From Rhodobacteraceae bacterium M382 (GTDB taxonomy: Bacteria; Pseudomonadota; Alphaproteobacteria; Rhodobacterales; Rhodobacteraceae), in the NCBI GenBank assembly GCA_025141015.1, contig CP081098.1:3912501-3976500 (forward strand): 64,000 nucleotides of DNA, written 5' to 3'. Shown here piece after piece: positions 44,384 through 53,863 of the stretch. The translations under genes and the position numbers were made by a program. The notes under the pieces were generated by a model. It searched no databases and was not told the DNA's origin. It saw only the letters and a list, made by a program, of their open reading frames with translations. Within the stretch, counting starts at the first letter, position 1. Each line of letters begins with the position of its first letter.

Positions 44384-45148
44384 ATGACTGAACTTCCTGG
44401 ATCAACCGACCGCAAAATGGGTCTGGTTATTGACCTGGACACCTGTGTGGGCTGCCATGCCTGTGTGATTTCCTGCAAAGGGTGGAACACGGAAAACTAT
44501 GGGGCACCGCTGTCTGATCAAAATCCCTACGGTGCAGATCCGTCGGGCACCTTCCTGAACCGGGTACATTCGTTCGAAGTTCAGCCGGAAGACGGCCATG
44601 CCCAATTGGTCCACTTCCCCAAATCCTGTTTGCATTGCGAAGATGCGCCCTGTGTCACCGTCTGCCCGACGGGTGCGAGCTACAAGCGGGTCGAAGATGG
44701 CATTGTGCTGGTCAATGAAAGCAATTGCATCGGTTGCGGCCTGTGCGCCTGGTCCTGCCCCTATGGTGCACGCGAACTGGATCTGGCCGAGGGCGTGATG
44801 AAAAAATGCACGCTCTGCGTCGACCGGATCTACAATGAGAACCTGCCCGAGGTGGACCGCATCCCCTCGTGCGTGCGCACTTGCCCTGCCGGCGCGCGTC
44901 ATTTCGGAGACCTGGGCGACCCCAACAGCGATGTTTCCCAGCTGGTCGCAGAACGCGGTGGCATGGACCTGATGCCTGAAATGGGCACCAAACCGGTCAA
45001 CAAATATCTGCCACCACGGCCCAAGGACCAGATCGAAGATCAAATCGACATCCTCGCCCCCCTGCTCGCTCCGGTGTCCGAGACACCCCAGGGCTTTTTG
45101 GGGTGGCTCGACAAGGCGCTCGACAAACTGCCCGGAGGATCTGCCTGA
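44384..45148 (+). CDS. soeB: Sulfite dehydrogenase iron-sulfur subunit SoeB
   Basis: A 254-residue electron-transfer subunit with four [4Fe-4S] Cys groups: CVGCHACVISC (about residues 21-31), CLHCEDAPCVTVCP, CIGCGLCAWSCP and CTLC...CVRTCP. It would pass electrons from SoeA to SoeC. The C-terminal tail after about residue 185 lies beyond the ferredoxin folds. GGAGG precedes the chosen ATG at 44384; the earlier in-frame ATG (44351) lies inside the hairpin repeat. The stop overlaps the soeC start by one base (TGATG). Confidence 0.92.
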   Translation: MTELPGSTDRKMGLVIDLDTCVGCHACVISCKGWNTENYGAPLSDQNPYGADPSGTFLNRVHSFEVQPEDGHAQLVHFPKSCLHCEDAPCVTVCPTGASYKRVEDGIVLVNESNCIGCGLCAWSCPYGARELDLAEGVMKKCTLCVDRIYNENLPEVDRIPSCVRTCPAGARHFGDLGDPNSDVSQLVAERGGMDLMPEMGTKPVNKYLPPRPKDQIEDQIDILAPLLAPVSETPQGFLGWLDKALDKLPGGSA

Positions 45149-46035
45149 TGCATCCCGCACCTTCTGTTATCATTTTTACCACCCTGTCCGGGCTTGGCTT
45201 CGGGCTGTTGTTTTTCCTCGGACTGGGAAAACCCGACGTGACGGGCATGACCGCCTTTGTCTTTTATGCCATCGCGTATGGTCTGGCCTGTGGCGGGCTG
45301 CTGGCCTCGACCTTTCACCTGGGTCATCCTGAACGGGCCTGGCGTGCCTTTACCCAATGGAAAACCAGTTGGCTCAGCCGCGAAGGCGTCTGTGCCGTCC
45401 TGGCGCTGCTGGTTATGGGGCTGTACGCGATCGGCACCATTTTCCTGGATGCGCAATGGCGTGTTCTGGGTTTGGCAGGCAGCGCTTTGAGCCTGCTCAC
45501 CGTCTTTACCACCTCGATGATCTACACCCAACTCAAGACCATCCCGCGTTGGCACACCGGACTGACCCCGGCGTTATTCCTGTCTCTGTCACTGGCTGGG
45601 GGGGCGTTGCTGGCCGGTCAGGTCCGGATAGCAACCTTGTTGCTGGTCGTCGCGGCCGTCATCCAATTGGCCTATTGGCATCAGGGCGACACCGCGTTGG
45701 AACGGTCAGGCACCAACCTGGGCACTGCCACAGGCCTGGGAGACCGCGGTAAGGTGCGCGCCTTTGAACCTCCCCACACGGGCACCAATTATCTGCTGCG
45801 GGAATTCGTGCATGTGGTCGGGCGCAAACATGCACAAAAACTGCGAATGATTGCCTTTGCATTTGGGTTCTTGTTGCCCTTCGTTCTGTTGCTCTACCCG
45901 TTCGAAAGCGTCGCGCTCAAACATATGGTCGCCGCATTGGCGGTCGCATCCCACCTCGCAGGTATCGCGACCTCGCGGTGGTTGTTCTTTGCACAGGCCG
46001 AACATGTGGTGGGGCTGTATTACGGCAAACGCTGA
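45148..46035 (+). CDS. soeC: Sulfite dehydrogenase membrane anchor SoeC (DmsC family)
   Basis: A 295-residue integral membrane protein with about eight helices, of the DmsC anchor family, that should pass electrons to the quinone pool. Conserved features include the early STFHLGHPERAWRAF segment. GGAGG lies upstream of the ATG at 45148. The gene ends the xsc-tauE-soeABC stretch; a bidirectional terminator follows. Confidence 0.9.
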   Translation: MHPAPSVIIFTTLSGLGFGLLFFLGLGKPDVTGMTAFVFYAIAYGLACGGLLASTFHLGHPERAWRAFTQWKTSWLSREGVCAVLALLVMGLYAIGTIFLDAQWRVLGLAGSALSLLTVFTTSMIYTQLKTIPRWHTGLTPALFLSLSLAGGALLAGQVRIATLLLVVAAVIQLAYWHQGDTALERSGTNLGTATGLGDRGKVRAFEPPHTGTNYLLREFVHVVGRKHAQKLRMIAFAFGFLLPFVLLLYPFESVALKHMVAALAVASHLAGIATSRWLFFAQAEHVVGLYYGKR

Positions 46036-46118
46036 CACACGGCGCAAGGCACCCAAAAATACTGGTGTCTTCCCGCAGAGACTTTTGCCCAAATTCAGGG
46101 CAGGTCCGGAACAATAAA

Positions 46119-46151
46119 AAAGGGCGGCACTCCAGATGGAGGCCGCCCTTT
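46119..46151. terminator. Bidirectional terminator between soeC and dapA
   Basis: Perfect 10-base stem AAAGGGCGGC/GCCGCCCTTT with a 13-base loop containing a smaller TCCA/TGGA pairing. On the minus strand it is followed by a run of Ts (complement of 46116-46121), so it ends dapA; on the plus strand TTTGTTT follows. Confidence 0.82.
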
Positions 46152-46169
46152 GTTTCTAGCGAGGATGCC

Positions 46170-47042
46170 TTACAGGATGCCTGCGTGGTCCATGGCCGCG
46201 TCAATCGCCGCTTTGGTGCTGTCTTCCAGCCCGGTCAAAGGCGACCGGACTTCTTCTGAACACATGCCCAGTTTGCTGAGCGCATATTTCGCGCCGACCA
46301 GACCTGGTTCGATAAAGATCGCCTCGTGCAGAGGCATCAGCTTGTCCTGATAGGCCAGCGCCTTGGCGTAATCTCCTGCCAAAGTCGCCTGCTGGAATTC
46401 GGCACACAGCTTTGGCGCGACATTGGCGGTCACGGAAATACAACCCACACCACCATGCGCATTAAAGCCCAGCGCCGTGGCGTCTTCGCCCGACAGCTGA
46501 ATGAAATCGGCTCCGCAGGACCCGCGTTGCTGGCTGACCCGCGCCAAATCTCCGGTGGCATCCTTGACCCCCACAATGCGCGGGAGTTTTGCCAGCTCAC
46601 CCATCGTGGCCGGTGTCATATCGACCACAGACCGGCCTGGGATATTGTAGATAAAGATCGGCAGGTCGGCGCAATCATGCAGCGCCGTAAAATGCGCCAT
46701 CATGCCGCGCTGGGTCGGCTTGTTGTAATAGGGGGTTACCACCAGAGCAGCATCGGCACCGACACGCTGGGCGAATTCGACAAACCGAATCGCTTCGATG
46801 GTATTGTTGGATCCAGCTCCCGCAATGACCGGCACACGGCCAGCGGCTGTCTTGACCACTTCTTCGACCACGGTTTCGTGCTCTTCGTGGGTCAGGGTCG
46901 GGCTTTCGCCGGTGGTTCCGACCGGCACCAGACCGGTGGACCCTTCGGCGATATGCCACTCAACAAGACGTTTGAGCGTTTCCAGATCCAGCTCGCCGTT
47001 GCGGAACGGGGTGACGAGGGCAGGCATCGAGCCTTTGAACAT
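46170..47042 (-). CDS. dapA: 4-hydroxy-tetrahydrodipicolinate synthase
   Basis: Condenses pyruvate with aspartate semialdehyde in lysine and diaminopimelate synthesis. The 290-residue TIM-barrel protein has the GTTGESPTL phosphate-like loop (about residues 43-51), the catalytic Tyr in [11 protein letters not shown] (about 133) and the Schiff-base Lys in [10 protein letters not shown] (about 161). Length is standard. I chose the ATG at 47040-47042 behind AAGGGAG. It diverges from the transglycosylase gene with 144 bases between. Confidence 0.96.
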   Translation of the reverse strand: MFKGSMPALVTPFRNGELDLETLKRLVEWHIAEGSTGLVPVGTTGESPTLTHEEHETVVEEVVKTAAGRVPVIAGAGSNNTIEAIRFVEFAQRVGADAALVVTPYYNKPTQRGMMAHFTALHDCADLPIFIYNIPGRSVVDMTPATMGELAKLPRIVGVKDATGDLARVSQQRGSCGADFIQLSGEDATALGFNAHGGVGCISVTANVAPKLCAEFQQATLAGDYAKALAYQDKLMPLHEAIFIEPGLVGAKYALSKLGMCSEEVRSPLTGLEDSTKAAIDAAMDHAGIL

Positions 47043-47186
47043 GGGTACGCTCCCTTTGCAGTGCAGTTCATGTGACGGGCAGTCACCCGCCTGTTTTGCG
47101 ACGTTGCCAGGAAATTGAGTTTGATCCCGACACGCCACGGACTATCGTCAAAGGCTCTAGCCCCTGATCCCAATGAATTGCAAGTG

Positions 47187-49151
47187 ATGAGACGATTTCT
47201 GAGCCTGGTTGCCCTGATTTATTCGCTATGTGTGCTTCCTGTATCCGCCCAACCCGGCGTTACCATGGGCAAAGCCATGGATTTGATGCGCGCGGAGAAA
47301 TGGAACGACGCCCTGCGTACCGCCGGGCGGCCCAACAGTGTTGGGCGCGACATCATCGAATGGCACCGCCTGCGGGCATCGATGGGATCCCCCGACGAAG
47401 TCCTGGATTTTTTGAAACGACGGCCGGATTGGCCTGGGTTGGCCTGGCTGCGCAAAAAAAGCGAAACCGCCATGGTCAACGCAGGCACCGCCGACGTTTT
47501 GCAGTTTTACGCCGATCACCCACCGCAAAGCGCGGAAGGCGCATTAAATCTGGGCAAGGCGCTGATTGCATCGGGGCAGCGCGGGGATGGCGAAGCGGGT
47601 CTGGTGATCGCATGGCGGACAATGCCGATGGGCGACGGGCTGCAACGCCTCTACCTGAAGGATTTCTCCAAGTTACTAAAACCCCATCATGTGGCCCGGC
47701 TGGACAGGATGCTGTGGGACGGACATCTGGTCAGTTCACGGCGCATGTTAAATCTGGTGCCCGAAGCCGAACGCAAGCTGGCCGAGGCACGGATCGCCCT
47801 GCAGGACAAAGCCCCTGGGGTTGATGCCAAAATCAAGGCCGTACCGGGATCGCTGCAGAACGCACCCGGATTGGCCTATGATCGATTCGTCTGGCGCGAT
47901 CAAAAACGCCGCCGCGAAGACGCCATCACCCTAATGGCGGAACGCAGCGTGTCGGCCGATGCCCTGGGCGAACCAACGAATTGGGCCCGAAGGCGACGCG
48001 ACCTGTCACGTCAGGACATGCGTGACGGCAACAACCGGCGCGCCTATCGGCTGGCCGCCAATCACTATCTGACACCCGAAGCAGGATATGCCTTTTCTGA
48101 CCTGGAATGGATCGCCGGTTACATCGCGTTGCGCAAGCTGAACGACCCGGAACGGGCGGTGCAACACTTTGAACGGTTTAGTGCCTCGGTTGCGACACCG
48201 ATCTCACTGGGGCGTGGCGGATACTGGTTGGGCCGGGCGTATGAAGCGTTGGGGGACGTCGACAAGGCCCATGCCGCATATGCGCGTGGCGCGGCGCATC
48301 AGACATCATTCTACGGAATTCTGGCGGCTGAAAAGATCGGGCGCCCCTTTGACCCTGCGCTGACGCAGCCACCGGATTTGCCGCCCTGGCGACAGGCACC
48401 TTTCATGAAATCCAGCGTCACCGAGGCCGGCTTGCTGTTGCTGGCGGCCGGAGAACTGGATCTGGCCGAACGTTTTCTGACCCATTTGGTGGAAACGCTG
48501 GATGACACCGCCGCAGCCCAATTGGGGAAAATGGCGGTCGACATGGACCGCCCGCATTTGGCCGTCATGATCTCCAAACGCGCGGCCCGCAGGGGACAGG
48601 TGCTGCATGATGCCTATTACCCGCTCCACCCGGTGGCTGGGCAAAAGTTGCCAATGGCCAAGGAAATGACCCTGGCAATCGCCCGACGCGAAAGCGAGTT
48701 TGACGCCAAGGTCATCAGTCATGCAGGCGCGCGCGGGTTGATGCAGGTCATGCCCGCCACCGCCCGTCTGGTGGCGGGGGATCTGGGTATCCTGACCAAT
48801 CATTCTACCGGACGTCTGACGGCAGAATGGACATACAACGCCCGCCTTGGTGCCAATTATCTGGCCGGTCTGGCGGGTGAGTTTCAGGGCAATGTGGTGA
48901 TGATGGCAGCGGGATATAATGCGGGTCCCAAACGTCCCATCGCCTGGATGGAGCGGTATGGCGATCCACGCAGCGGATCACCCGACATCATCGACTGGAT
49001 CGAACACATCCCGTTCAACGAGACCCGCAATTACGTCATGCGTGTATCCGAAAGCCTGCCCGTCTATCGCGCCCGTTTGGGCAAGGATCCCCTGCCCGTC
49101 CCGTTCAGCCGTGAACTGGCCGGGTCAACGCTTCATGCGTTCGCGCCATAG
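47187..49151 (+). CDS. Soluble lytic murein transglycosylase
   Basis: Periplasmic enzyme that cleaves glycan strands to 1,6-anhydro products. The 654-residue protein has a signal peptide (about 1-22), a long alpha-helical superhelix (about 30-480) and the C-terminal SLT domain with catalytic E502 (ARRESEFD), then GARGLMQVMPATA and AAGYNAGP. This is the Slt70-type organisation. The last 27 bases overlap the convergent DMT exporter gene. Confidence 0.93.
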   Translation: MRRFLSLVALIYSLCVLPVSAQPGVTMGKAMDLMRAEKWNDALRTAGRPNSVGRDIIEWHRLRASMGSPDEVLDFLKRRPDWPGLAWLRKKSETAMVNAGTADVLQFYADHPPQSAEGALNLGKALIASGQRGDGEAGLVIAWRTMPMGDGLQRLYLKDFSKLLKPHHVARLDRMLWDGHLVSSRRMLNLVPEAERKLAEARIALQDKAPGVDAKIKAVPGSLQNAPGLAYDRFVWRDQKRRREDAITLMAERSVSADALGEPTNWARRRRDLSRQDMRDGNNRRAYRLAANHYLTPEAGYAFSDLEWIAGYIALRKLNDPERAVQHFERFSASVATPISLGRGGYWLGRAYEALGDVDKAHAAYARGAAHQTSFYGILAAEKIGRPFDPALTQPPDLPPWRQAPFMKSSVTEAGLLLLAAGELDLAERFLTHLVETLDDTAAAQLGKMAVDMDRPHLAVMISKRAARRGQVLHDAYYPLHPVAGQKLPMAKEMTLAIARRESEFDAKVISHAGARGLMQVMPATARLVAGDLGILTNHSTGRLTAEWTYNARLGANYLAGLAGEFQGNVVMMAAGYNAGPKRPIAWMERYGDPRSGSPDIIDWIEHIPFNETRNYVMRVSESLPVYRARLGKDPLPVPFSRELAGSTLHAFAP

Positions 49152-50015
49152 GGTGAACAGGCCCGCGGCCATGATGATCCCCGCACCGATGGCGACATTG
49201 GTGCGGACCACTTCTCCGAACACCGCAATTCCCAGCATTGCCGCCCAGACCAGATGGAAATAGGCAAATGGCTGCACTGCGCTGGCTTCGGCCATCTCAT
49301 AGCATTTGATCAGCAGCCAATGCCCGGAAACCCCCGACAGGCACAACAGGCCCATCCAGAACCAATCGGATTGGCTCATCGGTTCCCAATACCAGATACC
49401 GACCGCTGTCATGGCAACCGATCCGGCAATCCCGGTCCAGAAAAAGCTGGTGGCGGTGGTGTCGCGCCGCGCGGCATATCGTGTGAGCAACCCGTAGACC
49501 GCAAACATAAGAGCCGACAAAAAGGGAATGATGGCCACCGGATTGAACACACCCATACCCGGTTGCAGAATGATCAGCACTCCGATCAAACCGACACCAA
49601 TCGCCACCCAGCGCCGCCAGCCAACACGTTCGCCCAGCACCGGCCCGCTCAACGCCGCAACCAGCAACGGGTAGACGATGAACACCGCCTGGCTTTCAAT
49701 CAACCCAAGCAGGGTAAAGCCATAGACTGCGACACAGATTTCGGCCACCAACAGAACCCCACGGAAGATCTGTAGAAACGGCTGACTGGTGCGGGCCGTC
49801 GCGCGAATACCGCCCGCCGACCGTGTCGCCAGAAACACCACAAAGGCAGCAAAGAACCAGTAGCGGATCATCACCACCATATACGTGTTGTACGTCCCGG
49901 CCAGATGGCGGGAAATCCCATCCTGCAACGCAAAGACAACCGTGGCGGCAATCATCAGCAGAATGCCTGCGGACACATTGTTGGTTTGCGGCTGTACCGC
50001 TGTTGGCTGGGTCAT
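49125..50015 (-). CDS. DMT-superfamily (EamA) transporter
   Basis: A 296-residue membrane protein with ten helices in two EamA halves (for example IRYWFFAAFVVFLATRSAG and LLGLIESQAVFIVYPLLVAA). Such proteins export metabolites or amino acids; the substrate is unknown. The ATG at 50013-50015 overlaps the mnmD stop (ATGA), so the two are co-expressed although functionally unrelated. The longer in-frame reading lies inside mnmD. Confidence 0.9.
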   Translation of the reverse strand: MTQPTAVQPQTNNVSAGILLMIAATVVFALQDGISRHLAGTYNTYMVVMIRYWFFAAFVVFLATRSAGGIRATARTSQPFLQIFRGVLLVAEICVAVYGFTLLGLIESQAVFIVYPLLVAALSGPVLGERVGWRRWVAIGVGLIGVLIILQPGMGVFNPVAIIPFLSALMFAVYGLLTRYAARRDTTATSFFWTGIAGSVAMTAVGIWYWEPMSQSDWFWMGLLCLSGVSGHWLLIKCYEMAEASAVQPFAYFHLVWAAMLGIAVFGEVVRTNVAIGAGIIMAAGLFTLWRERMKR

Positions 50016-50680
50016 GCCAGATGTGCCCTTGTCATATGCCGCTTGCGCCCGAAACCGGGGGTGCGGATCACGTCGAAACCAGCGGCCTGCAATCCTCGCC
50101 GCACGAACCCTGCCGCCGTATAGGTCGCAGCCGTTCCGCCCGGCGCCGTATGGCACGCCACCTGTTCCATGAGAGCCGGATCCCACAATTCTGGGTTCTT
50201 GGCCGGTGAAAACCCGTCCAGAAACCACGCGTCCGCCTGCCCCGTCCACTCTGGCAGCGACGTTCGGGCGTCGCCAATGACGACTTCGAGACGCAAATTC
50301 CCAAGATCACACGAACCGGCACCGGTCCAGACCTGCAGAAACCGGTCAGCCCAAGGGGTTACGGCCGGAAACGCCCGCAAGGCGCGCGCCATGTCTTCAT
50401 GCGCCATGGGAAAGGCTTCAAAACTGGTGAAATGCAGGCATCCCTGTTGCCCGCTTTGCTCCCACGCGGCCCAGGTCGCCAGCATGTTCAACCCCGTGCC
50501 AAAGCCCAATTCGGCGATGTGAAACCCATCACGGAACCGTCCGGGCAGGTCGTTGCCTCCCAGAAACACATGGTTGGTCTCGGCCAACCCGTTTTCAAGC
50601 GAGAAATACGGGTCGTCAAATTGATCCGACACCGGGATGACGTCATCACGCCAACTCAGATGGGCCTGCTGGTCTGCCAT
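50012..50680 (-). CDS. mnmD: tRNA 5-methylaminomethyl-2-thiouridine methyltransferase MnmD
   Basis: SAM-dependent methyltransferase that completes the mnm5 group at wobble uridine 34. The 222-residue protein has the DUF752-type core (ELGFGTGLNML near residue 57; DAWFLDGFSPAKNPELW near 155). It corresponds to the N-terminal half of the bifunctional MnmC of Escherichia coli; here it is free-standing, and an MnmC C-terminal-like flavoprotein is encoded divergently 58 bases away. Confidence 0.92.
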   Translation of the reverse strand: MADQQAHLSWRDDVIPVSDQFDDPYFSLENGLAETNHVFLGGNDLPGRFRDGFHIAELGFGTGLNMLATWAAWEQSGQQGCLHFTSFEAFPMAHEDMARALRAFPAVTPWADRFLQVWTGAGSCDLGNLRLEVVIGDARTSLPEWTGQADAWFLDGFSPAKNPELWDPALMEQVACHTAPGGTAATYTAAGFVRRGLQAAGFDVIRTPGFGRKRHMTRAHLA

Positions 50681-50738
50681 GCTGTTTTCCCCTAAGTGCT
50701 ACGGTAGCTTCCCGGATAAGTGGCGAAAGGCGGTCGAA

Positions 50739-51779
50739 ATGACAATGGTGGATGTGACTGTACGCGGCGCAGGGGCCTTTGGCCTGTCTATTGCCTGGAT
50801 CTGTGCCCGGCGCGGCGCACGGGTGCAGGTTGTAGATCCGTTTGGGCCAGGCGCAGGTTCCAGCGGCGGTCTGGTGGGCGCACTGGCCCCGCATGTGCCC
50901 GAAAACTGGAACCCGAAAAAGGCGTTCCAATTCGAAAGCCTGATCCTGGCAGAACCATTTTGGGCCGACGTCGAACAGATCGGTGGTGTCTCACCGGGGT
51001 ATGGCCGCACCGGCCGATTACAGCCGATCCAGGACGACCGCACGCTGGCCTTGGCCCACGCGCGCGCCGAAACAGCCAAGGATCTGTGGCAGGGACAGGC
51101 AGAATGGCGGGTTCGCCCGATTGACGACGTTGGACCCTGGGCACCGCCCAGCGCCACCGGGTTTGTCATTCACGACACGCTCAGCGCCCGGATGCACCCG
51201 CGTCGGGCCTGTTCGGCCCTGGTTGCCGCGCTGGAGACGGTTGGCGTTCACGTTGTCAGCGAGGCACCGGATCGCGGTTTGGTTATCCACGCCACCGGCG
51301 CGGCAGGTCTGACAGAATTGGGGGCCGCTTTGGGCAAACCCATCGGCAACGGGGTCAAGGGACAGGCCGCTCTGTTGCGGTTTGACGCCGGAGACGTGCC
51401 TCAGCTGTTTGCCGACAGCCTGCATTTCATCCCCCATGCGGATGGCACGCTGGCCATCGGGTCGACGAGCGAACGCGAGTTCGAAACCGCGGATACCACC
51501 GATGATCAGCTGGACGACATTCTGGAGCGCGCCCGCATTGCAGTTCCCATCCTGCACAGCGCCGAAGTGATCGAACGCTGGGCCGGGGTGCGCCCCCGGG
51601 CGCGCACGCGGGCTCCCATGCTGGGGGCCTGGCCAAACCGCCCTGGTCATTTCATCGCCAATGGCGGGTTCAAGATCGGCTTTGGCGTAGCCCCCAAGAT
51701 TGCCCATGTCATGGCTGATCTGGTGCTCGACAATCACGACACCATCCCCCAGGGGTTCCGGGTCCTTGATAATCTTTAG
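50739..51779 (+). CDS. FAD-dependent oxidoreductase, probable MnmC C-terminal-domain counterpart
   Basis: A 346-residue DAO-family flavoprotein with the nucleotide site VRGAGAFGLSIAWICARRGA near the N-terminus. MnmC's C-terminal domain belongs to this family and removes the carboxymethyl group of cmnm5(s2)U34. The adjacent divergent mnmD makes that role likely, but other amine oxidases share the fold. A ribosome site AAAGGCGG precedes the ATG at 50739. Confidence 0.82.
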   Translation: MTMVDVTVRGAGAFGLSIAWICARRGARVQVVDPFGPGAGSSGGLVGALAPHVPENWNPKKAFQFESLILAEPFWADVEQIGGVSPGYGRTGRLQPIQDDRTLALAHARAETAKDLWQGQAEWRVRPIDDVGPWAPPSATGFVIHDTLSARMHPRRACSALVAALETVGVHVVSEAPDRGLVIHATGAAGLTELGAALGKPIGNGVKGQAALLRFDAGDVPQLFADSLHFIPHADGTLAIGSTSEREFETADTTDDQLDDILERARIAVPILHSAEVIERWAGVRPRARTRAPMLGAWPNRPGHFIANGGFKIGFGVAPKIAHVMADLVLDNHDTIPQGFRVLDNL

Positions 51780-51851
51780 ACACCAGTCACGGGTGCCAGC
51801 GAGACGCTTGCACACGCCTTGAACCGGTTACAGGCGGCTTCCACCGCTGTC

Positions 51852-52658
51852 TCAGAGGTCAGCTTTGATCTTGGCAACAGCGCTCATGCATTGTCGCCCG
51901 TCCGCTCCTCTGACCCACAAGTCATTGCCGTTCCGGCACAGGGTTGCGGTTTCAAAATGCATCAACGGAGAGGATGCTCTGAAACTGAACGTCTCCAATG
52001 GTCCCATCACATCTTCGGCCATCAACATCAGATGTTGCGCCAACAGCGGCCCATGGACCACCAACCCTGTATAGCCTTCGACGTCTTTGGCATAATCCAG
52101 ATCATAGTGGATCCTGTGCCCGTTAAAGGTCAGTGCCGAATACCGAAACAGCAACGTCGAAGAAAACGCCACGTCGCGCCGGTCGGTTTCGTCCGACCGC
52201 GCATCAGGGGCAACGGGTCGGGGTGCGTCGGGAGCCGGGTCTTCGCGATAGACCAGATCCTGCCATTCGGTCAGACAGCGCACGCCCCCCTGCCAGATCT
52301 CGTGACGCAGCACCACAAATCCCAACGGCCCAGTCCGCCCGACCTTGCGGTCAGCACGCTCCAGCACGCTGCGTTTCTCTGCCTCTATTCCGGCCTTGAG
52401 CGGATGGTCGAACGCCAATCGCCCACCTGCCCACATCCGACGCGGAAGACCCAGGTCCGGGATCAACCCACCGCCGACTTTGGGGTGCCCGTCCCGTCCC
52501 AACGCCGAGGGCGGCAAAGGAGTCCAGAAATACAATTGATGGAAAAACGGCGGCAGATCCGATCCGCGCGTGATGTCTCCTGCCTGTCCCAGCGCCACCT
52601 GGAACGCTGCGGCACGAGCGGGATCCAGCCCATCACTTTGACATTCCATTTTGGACAT
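51852..52658 (-). CDS. MaoC/HTD2-type acyl dehydratase (mesaconyl-C4-CoA hydratase-like)
   Basis: A 268-residue double hot-dog protein. The second half carries the hydratase motif in FRYSALTFNGHRIHYD and DVEGYTGLVVHGPLLAQHL, matching the FAS1-like dehydratases related to fungal HTD2 and to mesaconyl-C4-CoA hydratase of autotrophic bacteria. The reaction is probably hydration or dehydration of a CoA thioester; the substrate is unknown. CGGAG lies upstream of the ATG. It diverges from the VOC gene. Confidence 0.82.
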   Translation of the reverse strand: MSKMECQSDGLDPARAAAFQVALGQAGDITRGSDLPPFFHQLYFWTPLPPSALGRDGHPKVGGGLIPDLGLPRRMWAGGRLAFDHPLKAGIEAEKRSVLERADRKVGRTGPLGFVVLRHEIWQGGVRCLTEWQDLVYREDPAPDAPRPVAPDARSDETDRRDVAFSSTLLFRYSALTFNGHRIHYDLDYAKDVEGYTGLVVHGPLLAQHLMLMAEDVMGPLETFSFRASSPLMHFETATLCRNGNDLWVRGADGRQCMSAVAKIKADL

Positions 52659-52709
52659 ATAAGTAATCTCCGGTTAGACTGCGCCGCATGACCAAAGGAC
52701 ACTGCAAAA

Positions 52710-53111
52710 ATGACCTTGTCACTGACATCTCTTGATCACTTGGTTCTGACAGTCAAGGATATAGACCGCACGATTGCATTCTATACGGAAACGCTTGGTA
52801 TGACTGCCGAAATCTTTCATCCTCTGGATGGAACCACCCGCCATGCGCTGCGGTTTGGCTCGCAAAAGATAAACCTGCACCCGCACCGGCATGAGTTCTC
52901 TCCTAAGGCTGCAACACCCTGCCCTGGCACCGCGGATTTGTGCTTTTTGTCTACAGCACCGTTGCAGGATTGGCTGGACCACCTCGCCAAGTTGGACATT
53001 TCCATCATCGAAGGCCCGGTGCCGCGGACCGGAGCCGCGGGCGGTTTGCAGTCGATCTATATCCGCGACCCCGACGGAAATCTTCTCGAAATCAGCAACC
53101 GTCGCTGCTGA
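52710..53111 (+). CDS. VOC-family (glyoxalase/bleomycin-resistance-like) protein
   Basis: A 133-residue single-unit vicinal-oxygen-chelate protein: SLDHLVLTVKDIDRTIAFYT with metal His9 or nearby, a central RFGSQKINLHP strand and a C-terminal IRDPDGNLLEISN with the metal Glu. Related proteins are lyases, isomerases or antibiotic-binding proteins; the function is not determinable. AAAGGA precedes the ATG. Confidence 0.9.
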   Translation: MTLSLTSLDHLVLTVKDIDRTIAFYTETLGMTAEIFHPLDGTTRHALRFGSQKINLHPHRHEFSPKAATPCPGTADLCFLSTAPLQDWLDHLAKLDISIIEGPVPRTGAAGGLQSIYIRDPDGNLLEISNRRC

Positions 53112-53165
53112 TCCGGTTGCTGATCCGGTCGGGACCACGTCGCAACAGAGCGGCGTTGAACGGCC

Positions 53166-53708
53166 TTACCCAGTCGCGTCGTCGCGCAGAATTTGCATCA
53201 ACCGGGTCAGCGTTGCGGTGTATTGCGCGCTGATCAATTGGCCGTTGTCATCAAACTGGCTGGCAGCCCCCGCCAGATGAACCTGCGGGCCAGACACGAG
53301 CCGGGGTTGAAAGGGCACCATGAACCCGCGCAATACCGCCTGTGCCTGTTCACCGCCTGCGCGCCCCGCCGCCGACGACATCACGGCCACCGGCTTGCCC
53401 ATCCAGGGCGAACCGTCTGTGCGGCTGACCCAATCCAGGGCGTTTTTCAGAACACCGGATGGTCCTTTGTTGTATTCAGGCGTCGACAGGATCACGGCAT
53501 CCGCAGCTGCAATCTGATCGGCCAGAACCTGAACCTCAGACGGGATCCCGTCTGACGCTTCTGCGTCGCCGTCATACAAAGGCAGGCGCAGATCCGCTTC
53601 GTCATAGGTACACGGGCCAAACAAACGCGCCGCTTCGCGCAACAATTTCCGGTTTGTGGCCTGTGCCCGCAGCGACCCAGATACCCCCAGAAGAACAAAA
53701 TCGGACAT
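53166..53708 (-). CDS. NADPH-dependent FMN reductase family protein
   Basis: A 180-residue flavodoxin-like protein. The FMN phosphate loop is GVSGSLRAQATNRKLL (residues about 8-23), and LSTPEYNKGPSGVLKNALDW (about 75-94) is the family signature of chromate/azo/quinone reductases such as ChrR. It would reduce FMN or quinones using NAD(P)H in the cytoplasm. GGGAGCG precedes the ATG. Confidence 0.92.
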   Translation of the reverse strand: MSDFVLLGVSGSLRAQATNRKLLREAARLFGPCTYDEADLRLPLYDGDAEASDGIPSEVQVLADQIAAADAVILSTPEYNKGPSGVLKNALDWVSRTDGSPWMGKPVAVMSSAAGRAGGEQAQAVLRGFMVPFQPRLVSGPQVHLAGAASQFDDNGQLISAQYTATLTRLMQILRDDATG

Positions 53709-53863
53709 GGTGGCGCTCCCTTGTTTTCACCTCACCTGACCTGTCTAAGCCAAGCGTGAAACATGAAAAAGCCGACCACCGCGCATTGGCTGTTCGGGAA
53801 TGCACCAAAGGAAGCGCACAGCCTCAGCAACCGGAAACCCGGCCGTGAACACTGATAGGAACA

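Noticed and set aside
46040-46065. Possible third copy of the CTCCGGCGG/TATTTTT element after soeC
   Set aside because: Only the short CCAGTATTTTTGG core (minus strand) is similar; the GC-rich end is missing, so it is not counted.
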